64,000 nt of DNA, from contig JADLZK010009026.1 of assembly GCA_015847255.1 (NCBI GenBank), positions 434,001 to 498,000 of the forward strand, read 5' to 3'. The translations under genes and the position numbers were made by a program. How positions within the stretch are numbered: position 1 is the stretch's first letter; every line of letters starts with the position of its first letter. The notes beneath the pieces were generated by a model, which was not told the origin of the DNA, did not search any database, and saw only the letters and a list, made by a program, of their open reading frames with translations. The stretch comes from Hyparrhenia diplandra (Eukaryota > Streptophyta > Magnoliopsida > Poales > Poaceae). This document shows positions 1 through 11,400 of the stretch, piece by piece.

Positions 1-568
1 GGCTCACAACGCCGCGCATGGCCTGGGAGGACTTGCCCTGCTTTGTGTACCCTAGGACACTTGAAACGCAAGTTTACAATTAATGGACATGACGGCTAGA
101 AAAAAAAAACATGTCGAAAGCATGGTAAGCCTTTCTTGAGCTTCAGTATTTCAGACTGGACGTCCACGGATGATTAAATTTTGATAGAACACTGCATTTC
201 ATTAGCCAGCCTCTTGGGCTATAACAGTGGTTGCACAAAAGAAATACAGAGTACTCCTTTTTTGATAAACTGAGCACAACTTGTATTTTGTTGTTTTGTG
301 AACAATGAACATCATGTATTGCAATTTTACCTTTGGAACAGTGCTACCTAGACCTTCTGTTTTCTCTTCCAAATAGCCAGACTCCACGTCAACGAACTTG
401 GAAGCTGCTCACGTGCATATATCTAATTAAGCATCGATTGCAATTCATGATATGATTGATTTTGAAATCCTGACCAATAATGATAGGTGTTCCAAACATC
501 ACAGAAGCACATGGTGCTACTGCTATAGAAATGTTCTGAAGTTCATTACGAGCAGTTTTTGGGTGTTA

Positions 569-927
569 GAGCAGCTCCAGTGTACTAGAAAAGCCAACCA
601 AGGGACAACAAAAGTGAACCGTGAACACCGGAGCATGTGAACCGTGTTTGTCAGAGTAGAAAGTGAACCAGAAAGAAGAGTCGAACCACCCAGCAAAAAA
701 TATTCAGCAACAACAACAACAACAACATAGCCTTTAGTCCCAAGCTAGTTGGGGTAGGCGATAAAATATTCAGCGTTGTACAGAAATGGGAAGAGAGAGA
801 TCAAACGAGAGATACAGAATGGTCCACGTGGCAGGCCCCAGCATTCGATGCTCACCGATGCTCACACTCTGGCCTCGAACCGTCTGACACTCACATCCAT
901 GATTCGCTCTCTACACTTGAGCTGCCC
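569..927. mobile_element. Tourist-like (PIF/Harbinger) MITE, TSD TTA
   Basis: The ends are imperfect terminal inverted repeats: GAGCAGCTCCAGTGTA at the left, and GGGCAGCTCAAGTGTA when the right end is read on the other strand (14 of 16 match). TTA directly flanks both sides (566-568 and 928-930), which is the usual Tourist/PIF target duplication. There is no coding capacity. About 66 bp of the length comes from a later retroposon insertion plus its own duplicated target at 697-773, so the original MITE was about 290 bp. Confidence 0.75.
708..762 (-). mobile_element. 55-bp retroposon tail with (TTG)n end inside the MITE
   Basis: Read on the minus strand the insert ends in six TTG units preceded by CCCCAACTAGCTTGGGAC. 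I recognise this type of 3' end from plant RTE-class LINEs and related SINEs. An 11-bp direct repeat, AAAATATTCAG, flanks it at 697-707 and 763-773 and looks like a target site duplication. The insertion is therefore an extremely 5'-truncated retroposed copy. The family name is from memory; the duplication is seen directly. Confidence 0.7.
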
Positions 928-930
928 TTA

Positions 931-2500
931 GGTGATGATCTGCTGTTGTGCGCATCTGTAACTTTAATTGTCTCGGTTGTGCCAAGGACACGGCCAATTT
1001 TGTATGATTAGGCAGTGATGTGTCCAAGCGCACTATCCGAAACGGATATCCTTAGTGCTGCCAAGAACCAAAATACATGCTGAAACACTGTGGCCCTATG
1101 TTTATTGGCGTCACAGTGCAGTATTTTTATTCAAACACTATGTGAGACCCTTGTATTAGATAGGGAAAATATACAATACATAAGGATTTGGCGAAATCAT
1201 CGGCCTCTAAACATCAAAAGCGAAAATCATTTATCTAGCCAGTTTTTTTTAGGAACCACAAAGGTGTTGCCTCTTTCAGCAACCCCTATGTGAACACAAG
1301 TGAAACCATGCAACGGCAAGTGCCATCATAGCGACGACTACCACCAATGTGTCCTTAATGTATAGCCTCAGCACCTCCTCCTCCACTCTTCAGTGGCTCC
1401 GCCAACACTGAAGTCAGAGTAGTGATAGTCGGCTCCATGCAAGAACCGTCCGAGGCCACAGCAAGACCTTCATCCTTCGCTGCTGCAAACCTTTCATCCA
1501 TTGGCCCGCTGCACTCGCGGCACCATCATCGCAACCACTAGGGAGCATGGACACGCTAAACAATAACAGGCAGCTGGTCCTATACGTTTTGAAACATTAA
1601 TTGAATCATATTCGTGCATCTTCGGAGCCGGTGAGAAGCAGAGAAGTGAAGCGCACAGCGGGGGTGAGAGACGGGGTGCAGACGCACATGTCCGGGCATC
1701 GGGTTAGAAGATCAAAATGATGTGAAAAAAATCAATTCTACTGTTTTCTCCACCCTCAGAGCAGCGAAAATAATGTTATACTCATTTCAGTGTCCCACAA
1801 CAAACAATCATGCTTTGGCTATGGTAGTAAGCAGCTTGACCATTTCAGGTACGGTGTGAAATGGCCAATTCCACCTATTATCTGAACTCACAAGAAAGTT
1901 TTAATTCCTTAAACACTCACAATTCTAGATTTCTGACCAAGAAGGTCTGGGTACAAGATAATATATAACATAACATACTCTGTACATAAATTACTTTTCA
2001 CATTGTGCATTAACTTTGTTTACAATGGTTTTAATTTTAAGTTCTTTGTAGTTCTCTGATTTATTGTAGATAGATAGCAGCACTGAAAATTTAAACCAAT
2101 TGAATCTCAAGGACAAAGGAAAAATTAGGTGTTCAACTGTAGAATGAAACCACTCAAGAAATTTCAGATTCATACATAGAAGTGAACGATAACACTCTAA
2201 CCTACACTGATTTATACAGACAAGGACCAGAAATAAAGGGGCATGGCAACAACAAGAGTAACAATGTCAACTTTCATGAGTACAAATAGACTAAAGGAAA
2301 AAATAATTAAGAAAAATAATAAATTTTTTTACCACAGTCTACAGAGAGACGAGAATCTAGAGCATGGCACTTGACTATAAAAATATTCAAATGAATGACT
2401 TATATATAGCTTTCTCTATCGGAACACAAAGGTTTATTTTTACCAAAAATGGGAGTTAAATAAGAATGGTATGGTTAACATTGCTTAGCTACACTCAATT
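931..2500. other. Intergenic stretch, nothing recognised
   Basis: AT-rich DNA with only short, unrecognisable reading frames. I see no LTR, MITE ends, RNA gene or conserved protein motif in it. Confidence 0.5.
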
Positions 2501-2529
2501 TCTATTAGAATTGAGAGAAAATAAAATTA

Positions 2530-2860
2530 AGAAAGTATAGGAGATATCTGCAGCACATTCGTACTTTTTTTGAAGGCCTGGTTGCACTGCTCAGCAAGCC
2601 GCTCAACAGATCCTGAATTTCAGTAGCTAGCATGCGAATATCAGCATCAATGTTCTCCTTCTCAGACATCTTCAGTGCTTCCCAACGCAAGGTCCCTGAG
2701 AGGAGCTTATTCACCTCAGTCTCCCGTTCTTCTGCCACCTCTAGGACACCACCTGGTGCAATCGACGCCTAACCAGTCATCCGGGCTTTGGAGATAATCT
2801 CAGCGGCTGTGCGCAGCATATGGTGGCATTCTCCTGGTGCCTCTCCTTCTCAATATAACC
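2530..2860 (-). pseudogene. Exon-like gene fragment, function not recognised
   Basis: On the minus strand an open stretch reads like a charged helical protein: VAEERETEVNKLLSG, then a segment containing ALKMSEKENIDADIR, then MLATEIQDLLSG. It is preceded in another frame by AAEIISKARMTG, and an in-frame TAG separates the two parts. Near 2570-2580 the coding sense seems to change frame again (the other frame gives LAEQCNQAFKK). The amphipathic character and lack of repeats look like a real protein rather than chance. I cannot name the family. It sits alone, with no other exon next to it, so I treat it as a decayed or captured gene piece. Confidence 0.35.
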
Positions 2861-3030
2861 TTTGTAGTCTGTACACGGCCAGATAAAAAATTTCATAGTT
2901 GTTCCATATTGATACATGATTCTGGGCACACCTCTGAGGCAGCAGCTAGCTACTTATATATATGGGCATGTGTTTTTTGAGGGTGAAATGTAGATGCAAC
3001 ATTTATTGAAGAAAAGAGATGAACATCCGC

Positions 3031-3263
3031 CCATTTGGATGTGGCCCAAGAGGGGGCCTATGAGTGCAAAGTGCACATGTTTAGTACCACCTTGCTGGTT
3101 AAGCAATGGTGGAGCCAACTTATAAGCCTTTGCCTTCCAGCCATATCACCTTCAGGTTAACCCTTTTACACGGCGAGGGACGAAAGTATAAGCAAGGTGC
3201 TATGTGTCTGGCGTGCCCGCCCTCGGAAGGGCTGTACGGTGCGGCTTTGGAGGGCGGGGTGTT
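3031..3263 (+). repeat. Solo LTR of the TRIM family (ends eroded)
   Basis: This matches the 251-bp LTR of the complete TRIM at 20744-20994 over nearly its whole length, from the GATGTGGCCC block to the TTGGAGGGCGGGGTGTT end. About 14 bp at the left and the final ACA are missing. No primer binding site follows, so it is a solo or truncated LTR. The first L1 begins about 70 bp downstream. Confidence 0.7.
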
Positions 3264-5232
3264 CTGGGATGGATTCAATCCATCATATCAGCGGCAGTGT
3301 AGCAATTAATATTAATGATGAAGTAAGTCCTTTTTCCAAACAAAAAAAGGTCTTTGTCAAGGAGATCCCTTATCACCAATCCTCTTTAACTTAGTAGCTG
3401 ATATGCTCGCAACATTCATAAAGAGAGCAAAGGAAAACGATCAGCTGAGTGGAGTTGTCTTGCACCTCGTTGAGGACGGACTCTCAATCTTACAATATGC
3501 CTGATGACACTATCCTCTTTTCGGAACATAACCTGGAGCATGCTCGTAACTTGAACTTAATTCTACGTGCTTTTGAGCAGCTATCAGGTTTCAAAATTAA
3601 CTTCCACAAAAGTGAGATTTTCTGTTTCAGAGAGGCAAAGGAGTTTGAAATTCAGTACAAGGAACCTGTTTGGCTGCAACAATGGTAACTTCCCAATCCG
3701 ATACTTAGGGATTCCGATTCATTATCGGAGACTTTCAAATTCGGATTGGTTGAAAATACAAGAATGGGTTGAAAAACGCCTTAGTAGCTGGAAAGGTAAA
3801 AACTTGTCCTTTGGAGGCCGCCTAACCTTGATCAACTCAAGACTTAGCAGCTTACCATTGTATATGATGTCCTTTTTGAAATCCCAAAAGGAATTCGTAA
3901 AAAGTTGGACTACTTTCGATCTCGTTTCTTCCGCGCAGAGCGATGAACAAAAAAGGAAATACAAACTAGCTAAATGGGATACCTTGTGCCAACCCAAAGA
4001 AGGGGAGTTTAGGGATACAAAATTTAGAACTAAAAAAATATTGCGCTTTCGGTAAATGGTTGTATCGACCGTTAACAATGCACGGGACATGGCAACAAAT
4101 CCTTCACAACAAATATCTAGGGACTAAGCCACTAGTGCAAGTCCAGTGGAGAAGCGGGGATTCCCATTTTTGGGCAAGCCCGATAAAAGTTAAAAGGGAT
4201 TTCCTTAGATTCGAACATTCATCATAAACAATGGGACACAAATAAGATTTTGGGAGGATACGTGGTTAGGCAATAGTCCACCGAGTCAACAATATCCACA
4301 ATTATATAACATCGTATGAAAAAAACAGGATACGATAGCTGAGGTGCTTGCATCACCAATGCCTAATCTATCCTGGCGTAGAGGTTTAATCGGCAACAAA
4401 CTAGTGATGTGGAATAATTTGGCCCATCGTCTTGCTCAAATCAATCTTCTTTAGGAGAATGATGAGTTCAAATGGGGGGCTTGACCACAAGGGCGTCTTC
4501 TCGGGTTAAATCACACTATCAAGGACTGATCAACCAAAAATATCCCCAATATCAACAAGCGGTTATGGAAATTAAAAATGCCTCTCAAAATTAAAAAATC
4601 TTTCTTTGGTATTCAGGGAGAGGAGTTGTCCTCACCAAGGATAATCTAGCAAAACGGGCGGCAAGGATCTAAACAAAGTGCCGCTTCGCCATGAAAATGA
4701 GTCGATACAAGCATTTGTTTCTTGAATGTCGTTTCACGAGAATGGTCTGGACAACAGTCTTTGCTGCTTGGGGACTAAAGAAGTCGAGTAGTATACCTAA
4801 TATGTTTGGCGGATGGCTGAATGGAATACGAGTTCAAATCACTTGTCCTTGTTGGAGCAAAGTAGCCTTGTGTTGGTCTCTGTCCGGCTTTGCAGAAATT
4901 CAGTTGTTTTCAAAAAAAACGATCTTTTTTTTTGCGAGATACTCTACTCGATCACGCATTGGCTCCGTTTCGTGGGCTATCCTTCAACGGCCTACTCCAG
5001 GGGGGAGGTGGTTGTGGAGGCATCTCAGTTCTTGGAGCGGGTGGCCAAGGAGTTTTTTTCCCGTGCACATGGGTGGCGGTCTAGTCTTAGGATTGTCAGT
5101 AATTAGAGTGCGTGGTTGTTCGAACTGTTATAGGTTGTGTGGCCGTGGGCAGAGGCCGGGAATTTTCAAGTTATTGTATCAACTCGATGTAATTACTTGA
5201 AAGCAATAAAAGTTCCCTTTTCCAAAAAAAAA
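3264..5232 (+). pseudogene. 5'-truncated L1-type LINE: reverse transcriptase remnant
   Basis: From about 3340 the plus strand encodes, in broken frames, the C-terminal half of a plant L1 ORF2. First comes the block normally reading GDPLSP, then the YADD catalytic box at 3496-3508, then GFKINFHKSEIF. A 3567-4055 stretch follows with FPIRYLGIPI and GGRLTLINSRLSSLP. A degenerate C-terminal zf-RVT region at 4560-5100 reads KHLFLECRFTRMVW. One extra T at about 3502 splits the YADD box, and other frameshifts and stops follow. The element ends in an AATAAA-like signal near 5206 and an A-run at 5225-5233. Endonuclease and ORF1 are absent, as expected for 5' truncation during target-primed reverse transcription. 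It cannot encode a working enzyme. Confidence 0.85.
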
Positions 5233-5335
5233 ATGGTTTTGTGTGTGCCCATGGGTAGAGGCTGGGAATATTTCAAGTTGTTGTATCACCTTGATGTAAC
5301 CTCTTGAAATTAATAAAAGTTCCCATTTTCAAAAC
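5233..5335 (+). mobile_element. Second L1 3'-UTR tail, tandem to the first
   Basis: The 100 bp after the L1 A-run repeat the last 100 bp of that element with divergence: both contain GGGCAGAGGCCGGGAA-like, TTCAAGTT, TCGATGTAA-like and AATAAAAGTTCCC blocks in the same order. It is either an extremely truncated insertion of the same L1 family or the older tail into which the first copy inserted. Confidence 0.7.
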
Positions 5336-5675
5336 AATTGTATCCTTATCAGCATCAGACCTTTCGAACTTCGCTAGTTCAATCCAATACAAATTGACAG
5401 AAAGTTTGTTGTCAACTACGAAATTCTCTGCAATGTACAGGATGAAGCGGAGTAGCTCAATGGCATGAAGTCCTAGCTGCATGACTGTACTCACATGCAC
5501 ACAATCTTGCGGCACTGATTATGCTGAACAATTGTGTTGGACCAATCAAATTAGATAGTACATATACATGCACGCAGTTACTAGATAACCTTCATTTAGC
5601 AGTTAGCTAAAAAATAATTTACATATTGATTCATAAAAAGAATTGCCCAATGAACCTGGCCTAAGAAGGCACCCG
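5336..5675 (-). pseudogene. Possible coding exon remnant, unrecognised
   Basis: The minus strand at 5336-5515 is open and reads like a structured protein (HVSTVMQLGLHAIELL, then NKLSVNLYWIELAKFER, then SDADKDTIV). No family is recognised. It abuts the L1 tail, so the insertion may have interrupted it. The remaining 150 bp up to CACTA 1 hold nothing visible. Confidence 0.25.
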
Positions 5676-5720
5676 CACTAGTTCCGATTCGATTTTGCGA
5701 AGCAGGGGCGAGATATTTTC

Positions 5721-5960
5721 CGTGGCGGGCACAATTTGCACCCGCCACGGAAATGATCTGGCCCCCTCGCCGCCCACGGGGCCACACTTTTACGTGGCGG
5801 GTGCCTTTACGCGCCCGCCACGCAAAAAGATCATCTTAACCGTGGCGGGCGCCGCAACGCGCCCGCCACGCAAAATATGTTAACCGTGGCGGGCGCGTTG
5901 CGTGCACCCGCCACGCGTCCCGCATCTTTTGCGTGGCGGGCAGGTTAGGCGCCCGCCACG
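5721..5960. repeat. Five tandem ~30-bp palindromes in the CACTA 1 subterminal region
   Basis: Five units each start CGTGGCGGG and end CCCGCCACG, at 5721-5749, 5793-5822, 5841-5870, 5885-5915 and 5932-5960. Each can fold on itself. Spacing is 44-72 bp. Subterminal repeat arrays bind the TNPA-type protein in En/Spm; a binding role here is inferred from that family. Confidence 0.8.
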
Positions 5961-5975
5961 TAAAAGGCCGGCGCC

Positions 5976-5983
5976 TATAAAAT
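5976..5983 (+). promoter_or_regulatory. TATA box of the CACTA 1 transposase gene
   Basis: TATAAAAT follows the last palindrome, about 250 bp ahead of the transposase exon. Subterminal repeats, then TATA, then leader, then exon is the usual CACTA arrangement. Confidence 0.5.
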
Positions 5984-6226
5984 CTGGCCGCCCGCCCTTC
6001 TTCTTCCTCACGACTTCCTCTTCCAACTCTTTGGAGGAGGGGAGAGGTTTTGATCAAAATTTTGACAAAAACTTTGATTTGGGTGTTTTGGCTTTGATTT
6101 GGGGGAGGAGAAGACACTAATTGGTCGGTAAATGCCTCTTTTCATCATTCTTTCCCTCTTTTTCATCCCTCTCTAGATATAGATCCATGGAGGAGAGAGA
6201 AAACTGCCTTCCCTAGATCTAGATCT

Positions 6227-6570
6227 ATGGTGGAACTTCTTCTTCTTTTTTTGTTTGAGTTTTTTGGAAGAGCAGGGATCGGGATGGAGAGGCACCGAGC
6301 CCAATGGATGTATGAGATGAAGAGGGTTGATGGCGAATACTTTGATGAGGTGAAGAAGTTTGTTGCTCGAGCCGGGTTTAATAGAGAGATAATTCAACAG
6401 AGCCCCGATCATCCGTCCGTGTGCAAAATGCAAGAATCTAAAAGCGCCTCTCGACATCGCCGATGCGATCTCACCTAATCATGAATGGCTTCGTCAGTGA
6501 CTATTTGGTCTGGACTTTTCACGGCGAAGAAGTTCCACCCTTCGATCCACTAGTCGATCCAGTACCAGGC
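6227..6570 (+). pseudogene. CACTA transposase N-terminal exon (transposase-associated domain), interrupted
   Basis: The plus strand reads WMYEMKRVDGEYFDEVKKFV, then in a second frame CAKCKNLKAP, then in a third frame NGFVSDYLVWTFHGEE. These are the landmarks of the plant transposase-associated domain that precedes the TNP2 domain in CACTA transposases, with two or more frameshifts between them. The exon stops at 6570, where the Ty3/gypsy 5' LTR begins. The downstream CACTA sequence from 14140 continues in the same frame as the segment ending at 6570 (PVPG joined to SPPANAV), which confirms that the retroelement landed in the coding exon. There is no TNP2 core in either part. Confidence 0.8.
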
Positions 6571-7494
6571 TGATGAGGACATCACTTCGTCGGATGCACA
6601 AGATGATCCTCCGCTAAACATTCACGGTCCAATCACAAGAGCTCGCGCACGACAACTAAATTTACAGGTGAGCTCGTTCCTAAGCAATTCTTTTGATGAA
6701 CTTGAGAATAGATTGCTACTTAATGATTTTATTATGCTTAGGAATCAAGGAGAGGACCAGCAAGGACTTGGAGGACGACTTGGAGGCGTGGAGGAACAGC
6801 CACGGCGTTGGAGTCAAGATGGAGGCCCAAACCGATTCGAGATCAAGTCGGTTTCGGAATCCAGGGACAGCCTGCACTAAAACGGACGCCAAGGTCATAT
6901 ACGGGCTTCAATTTGGACGATCTTTATATCGTTGGAAAGATAATTTCAAGACGCTTCCAATGACACCAGTATGAGGTCCAAATACGTCAGGAGTCGACAG
7001 GAATCATCAAAACAATATGACGTCCAGAATCTGTTTTGGTGTTGCGCCACCGTATTTCGGTCTTTGGGCCATGTATCGTGTTGGAGCCCAATAGGGGCGC
7101 GTCCAGGGGTCTTGCACGCCCCTAAACTCTATATATCAGTAGCCGTCACCCAAATTAGGGTTTGGGTTTTGCTTAGATTAATTCTGTCCATTGACAGTCG
7201 CCGTTCATCGGTTTGTGAAACCCCAACTCGTGTGCTTAATCATTCATCGCAGTTTGTCCCAAATCTTTGAGCTGCTTCTTTCGAGTTCTTGCTTGTGTTC
7301 TTCTTTTCGCAGGCGAGGATTAGCCTTCTTGGCGAGGTCAACCGGTTGGAGACACGGTTGATAACCCGAGGAACGTTGGTGCTAAGGTTGCGAGGGTTCG
7401 GGTCTTTTTCGATCCGAAGCCGGATCGGTGTGTCGAGTTCCACCAAAACGAGTTATCATAACTTGACGGAAGATCGGGCATCACGCCCCTATCA
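6571..7494 (+). repeat. 5' LTR of the Ty3/gypsy element
   Basis: It begins TGATGAGGACATCAC and ends CCCCTATCA, giving TGAT...ATCA termini. The first part also encodes the C-terminal residues of the polyprotein when it serves as the 3' LTR (motif GPITRARA). A TATA-like CTATATATCAG at about 7129 may mark U3/R. Confidence 0.92.
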
Positions 7495-7496
7495 AG

Positions 7497-7509
7497 TGGT
7501 ATTCAGAGC
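7497..7509 (+). other. Primer binding site (initiator tRNA-Met type)
   Basis: TGGTATTCAGAGC starts 2 bp after the LTR. It equals the common TGGTATCAGAGC with one extra T. Confidence 0.85.
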
Positions 7510-8726
7510 TAAGGTATACCGTCAGGTTACATCTACCCTTTAGTTTGAGTGTTTTGTTTCGTCCCATAATCCATAAAAAGCCTACAAAAAATCCACCTTC
7601 CTACAACCCCGTTTAGCCTTGCAATTTCGTTTTCAGATTGCTTTGTTGAGTTTTGCGTCCGTGGTCGAGTCTAGTTGCTGGTTTAGTTTTGTGTTCGTCG
7701 TCGTAGTTCAATCGCCCCGTCGCTATGATTTGTGTTTCCGCCGCTATCCCATCCACCGCCCCACATAACAACGCGGCAACCACAATACGCGACTTGACCC
7801 CGCTAGCCGCCTTGTGTGAATTTTCGCCACCGCGCAAACCCTAGATAGGTTGCCAACCGCTCATATTTTGCCTGCATCGCAACCTCCTTAAATCATCGGC
7901 GAATACCCGCGCAACTCTTCACAAGAAATTTAATCTGCTTTCGGTTGTGCCTTTCGCAAAACCCTAATTTGAGGTACCTTCACTAAAAACAGGCACAACT
8001 TTACGCTCGGTTGTCGAGAAAAATCTGAAATTTTTGTGGAGATTCTTGACTCCATTTGGGACGTACCCAAACTCGCCTACGGCCTGTTTGCCCCAGTCAA
8101 ATTTGCCAAAAAAATCGGGAAAATAAAGAAAAAAAATTGGCAAGGTTTTTAGCACGCTTTTTTGAGAACGTCTTTGAATTTTCGTAGGCCACATTCCACC
8201 TTTGTTGTAGGTGAAAATTCTTTTTGGTTCCTATTTTTGTGATCTCTGTCCCAGAAAAAATATCAGAAAAATAAAAGAAAAATAAAAAAATTGTGATACA
8301 TTGGGACGCTAATAATCCGAGAAAAAGACGAAATAGTGCTTCTTTGTGCTTGTTCTATCGGTGATGTTATCCGTTGTTCTTTTGTTTCATCTTGTTGCGC
8401 TACGACTAGGCACGACTAGCCAGCACTTGTGACTTGTACCTCGGATTCGATTGAGCGACCGCTAATCACTTTTCGTTATTTGCTAATCCTTGTTCATATA
8501 TTTTGGCCTTCCCAAGCTCCACATATTCTTAAGATCAGTACAGGATTCGACCTTGCAATCGCGGGTGCCGCCACCTCCTCACAGGTATCACAGCCCAATC
8601 ATCGGGTTGCCATCCTCCCGCTAGCGTCGGTAAGAACTTGGTAAGAGCTTGGTAAGGCGTGAGTGAGGGAGTGATTCCACCAATTCAACCCCAACTAGCT
8701 CATAGGGTTTTTGCTAATCACTAATC

Positions 8727-9875
8727 ATGCTAGACGACGCACTGTTTTGTCTAGTCACTTGCGAGGAAATGAAGGACGATTTGATGAAGCAAATGAACAT
8801 ATTGATTCAGGAAATTAAAGACAACGGCAAGGCTTTTGAGGCGGGACTCGCCTCCCTAAGCGATAGAGTTCAAAAGCTTGAGACCAACCCTCCAAAATAT
8901 GATGATCATCGAGAAGATGTTGTTTATCGTCCCGATGGATCCATTGATGAGAGATCGACCGCCGAGAATCGTGCTCGTCGACAGCTCAACAGGAACCGAA
9001 CAGGTATGGGAGGTAATAGACATCAAGGTAATGACGACCCTTACTCTAAAATTAAGTTTACCATTCCACCTTTTCATGGGAGATATGATGCCGAGGAATA
9101 TTTAGATTGGGAGATGACAGTAGAGCAAAAATTTGAATCCCATCAAGTTCCTGCATGTCATAGGATTCGACAAGCGACTAGTGAATTTAAGGATTTTGCT
9201 ATAATTTGGTGGACTGCGTTGCAGGAACAACCTATTTCTTGGGAAGGGCTTAAAGAAGCAATGCGTGATAGATTTGTTCTGTTTCTTATAAAAGAGATTT
9301 GCGTAAAAAATTGCAACGCTTAGATCAGGAAGATATGTGCGTACAAGATTATTACGCGAGCTTGAAAAAGGAACGATGCGTTGTGGGATTGTAGAGGATA
9401 TGGAGGACAAAGTTATTCATTTTATGGTGGTTTTGCGGCGTGAAATTCAGGATATTGTTGACTACAAAACTTGGAATACTACAAGCGAGTTGTTTTCAGT
9501 TGGCTATGCTTGCGAGAGAAGGAATTGCGAGGGGCGACAACGCGGTCAAGGAGCCGGAGCTCCTACACGCCTAAAGCTATCCCGCCATCTCCCTCCAAGG
9601 CAGCGAGCACTCCTTCAACAGCGCCGCCATCGAACACTCGTACCACACCACCTGCAGGTAACCGTTCGACGCCTTTTCCTTCATCATCGGCAGGTAAAAC
9701 TCGTGTGCAGGAACCCGCTTCCTCCGTAGCTTCCACCGGGCGTTCTTCTCCGATTCAATGCCATAGATGTCAAGGACTTGGTCATGTGGCTACGGAATGT
9801 CCTAGCAAACGGGCATATGTTGTGACAGAAGATGGAGGCTACATTAGTGCGGATGATGTCGTGGAAGATCTTTGA
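8727..9875 (+). pseudogene. gag: gag with CCHC zinc knuckle, frameshifted (Ty3/gypsy)
   Basis: The reading frame opens at the ATG at 8727 after a 1.2-kb leader. It contains a helical N-terminus with coiled-coil character (KQMNILIQEIKDN), then the retrotransposon gag core (KFTIPPFHGRYDAEEYLDWE, then WWTALQEQ and WEGLKEAMRDRFV). A frameshift at about 9285 moves it to another frame (DLRKKLQRL, DYYASLKKE), with a stop near 9390. The frame is restored past 9490 and ends with a proline/serine-rich linker and one CCHC knuckle at about 9760-9800 (CHRCQGLGHVATEC). The product would normally form the particle and bind RNA. As read, no single frame covers the protein. Confidence 0.88.
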
Positions 9876-9919
9876 AGACCCACCGCTTCCAATGATGCGA
9901 GGGCCTTTCTACGGCGTAG

Positions 9920-10450
9920 ATGACTCACGGAGACCAGCGGACTTGTATCGTGCGGCGTGTCCTCGGTACTGAGATGGGAGACGCAGAGAAACTGCAGCGC
10001 CATAACTTGTTTCAAATCTTATTTGTGATTAAAGACAAAGCGCCAAGACGTGTCATCATTGATGGAGGGAGCTGCAACAATTTGGTGAGTTCGGATCTTG
10101 TCAACACGCTACAATTGGAAACGCGACCTCATAAACATCCATACTATATTCAGTGGCTTAATGAGTCGAGGTAAGGCCAAGGTAACATTAACAGCTTCGA
10201 GTACATTTTTCCCTTGGTCCATACTCGATTATGTAGATTGTGATGTGGTGCCCATGCAAGCTTGCTCTCTTTTGTTGGGTCGCCCTGGGAATTTGATAAT
10301 GATGCTATCCACCATGGTAGAAGTAATACTTATACTCTTATGCATAAGGGAAAAAAATCACTTTGCAACCTATGACCCCTGCTCAAGTTATGCAGCTGAG
10401 AAAGAGAGATTTTTGCTGAAAATAAAACGAAAATCAACCATCCATTAATT
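9920..10450 (+). pseudogene. Retropepsin-like aspartic protease region (Ty3/gypsy)
   Basis: The stretch reads RHNLFQILFVIKDKAP, then VIIDGGSCNNLVS, the position of the catalytic Asp-Ser/Thr-Gly motif. Here the triad is DGG, a variant common in plant gypsy copies. It continues after a frameshift with DYVDCDVVPMQACSLLLGRP, the usual block at the end of the protease domain. Frame changes at about 10140-10170 and 10290 break it. It lies between the gag zinc knuckle and the reverse transcriptase as expected. Confidence 0.75.
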
Positions 10451-10462
10451 TGAAATCTCCCT

Positions 10463-11400
10463 GTGATGCTTGCTACTAAATCTGATCTTGCTGAGAATAA
10501 TGATATATGTTGTGTTTTGATATGCAAAGATGTTTTCTTTTCAATTGAGGATATTGCTAGTACTTTGCCGGCGCCTGTGACTGACCTTTTGCAGGAGTTC
10601 AATGATGTGTTTCCATCTGAGATACCTCCAGGACTTCCTCCTATTCGAGGAATTGAGCATCAAATCGATTTGATTCCTGGAGCGAGTTTACCCAACCGTG
10701 CTGCATATAGAGAAAACCCCGAGGAGACTAAGGAGATTCAACGCCAAGTCCAAGATCTTTTGGACCGCGGGTATGTGCGTGAAAGCTTAAGTCCATGTTA
10801 CGTACTGTCATTCTAGTTCCAAAAAAAGATGGGAGTTGGCGTATGTGTGTCGATTGTAGAGCCATTAATAATATTACTATTCGATATCGTCATCCTATTC
10901 CTAGGCTTGATGACATGCTTGATGAGTTATGTGGCTCCGTAATTTTCACAAAGGTTGACCTGCGTAGTGGCTATCACCAAATTAGAATGAAACTTGGAGA
11001 TGAATGGAAAACAGCCTTCAAAACTAAATTCGGATTATATGAGTGGTTAGTAATGCCTTTTGGTTTAACTAATGCACCTAGTACTTTCATGAGATTGATG
11101 AATGAAGTTTTAAGGGCTTTTATTGGGCGATTCGTGGTAGTTTACTTTGATGATATATTGATATATAGCAAGTCTTTGGATGAACATATGGAACACCTAC
11201 GTGCTGTTTTTACTGCTTTACGCAATGCACGTTTGTTTGGTAACCTTGAGAAGTGCATCTTTTGCACGGATCGAGTCTCTTTTCTTGGCTATGTTGTTAC
11301 TCCACGGGGAATTGAGGTGGACAAGTCAAAAATTGAAGCCATAAAGAGTTGGCGGTTCCCCAAACCATTACACGGGTGCGAAGTTTTCTTGGTCTTGCGA
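10463..11400 (+). pseudogene. pol: Reverse transcriptase domain, YFDD (Ty3/gypsy)
   Basis: It begins with the linker DVFPSEIPPGLPPIRG, then HQIDLIPGASLPN. After a frameshift near 10795 the palm and fingers motifs follow: VPKKDGSWRMCVDCRAIN, FTKVDLRSGYHQIR, MPFGLTNAPSTFMRLMN and the catalytic YFDD at 11143-11154, then FLGYVV. The 222-residue central segment is open and well conserved. The 5' and 3' joins to protease and RNase H are out of frame. Confidence 0.93.
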
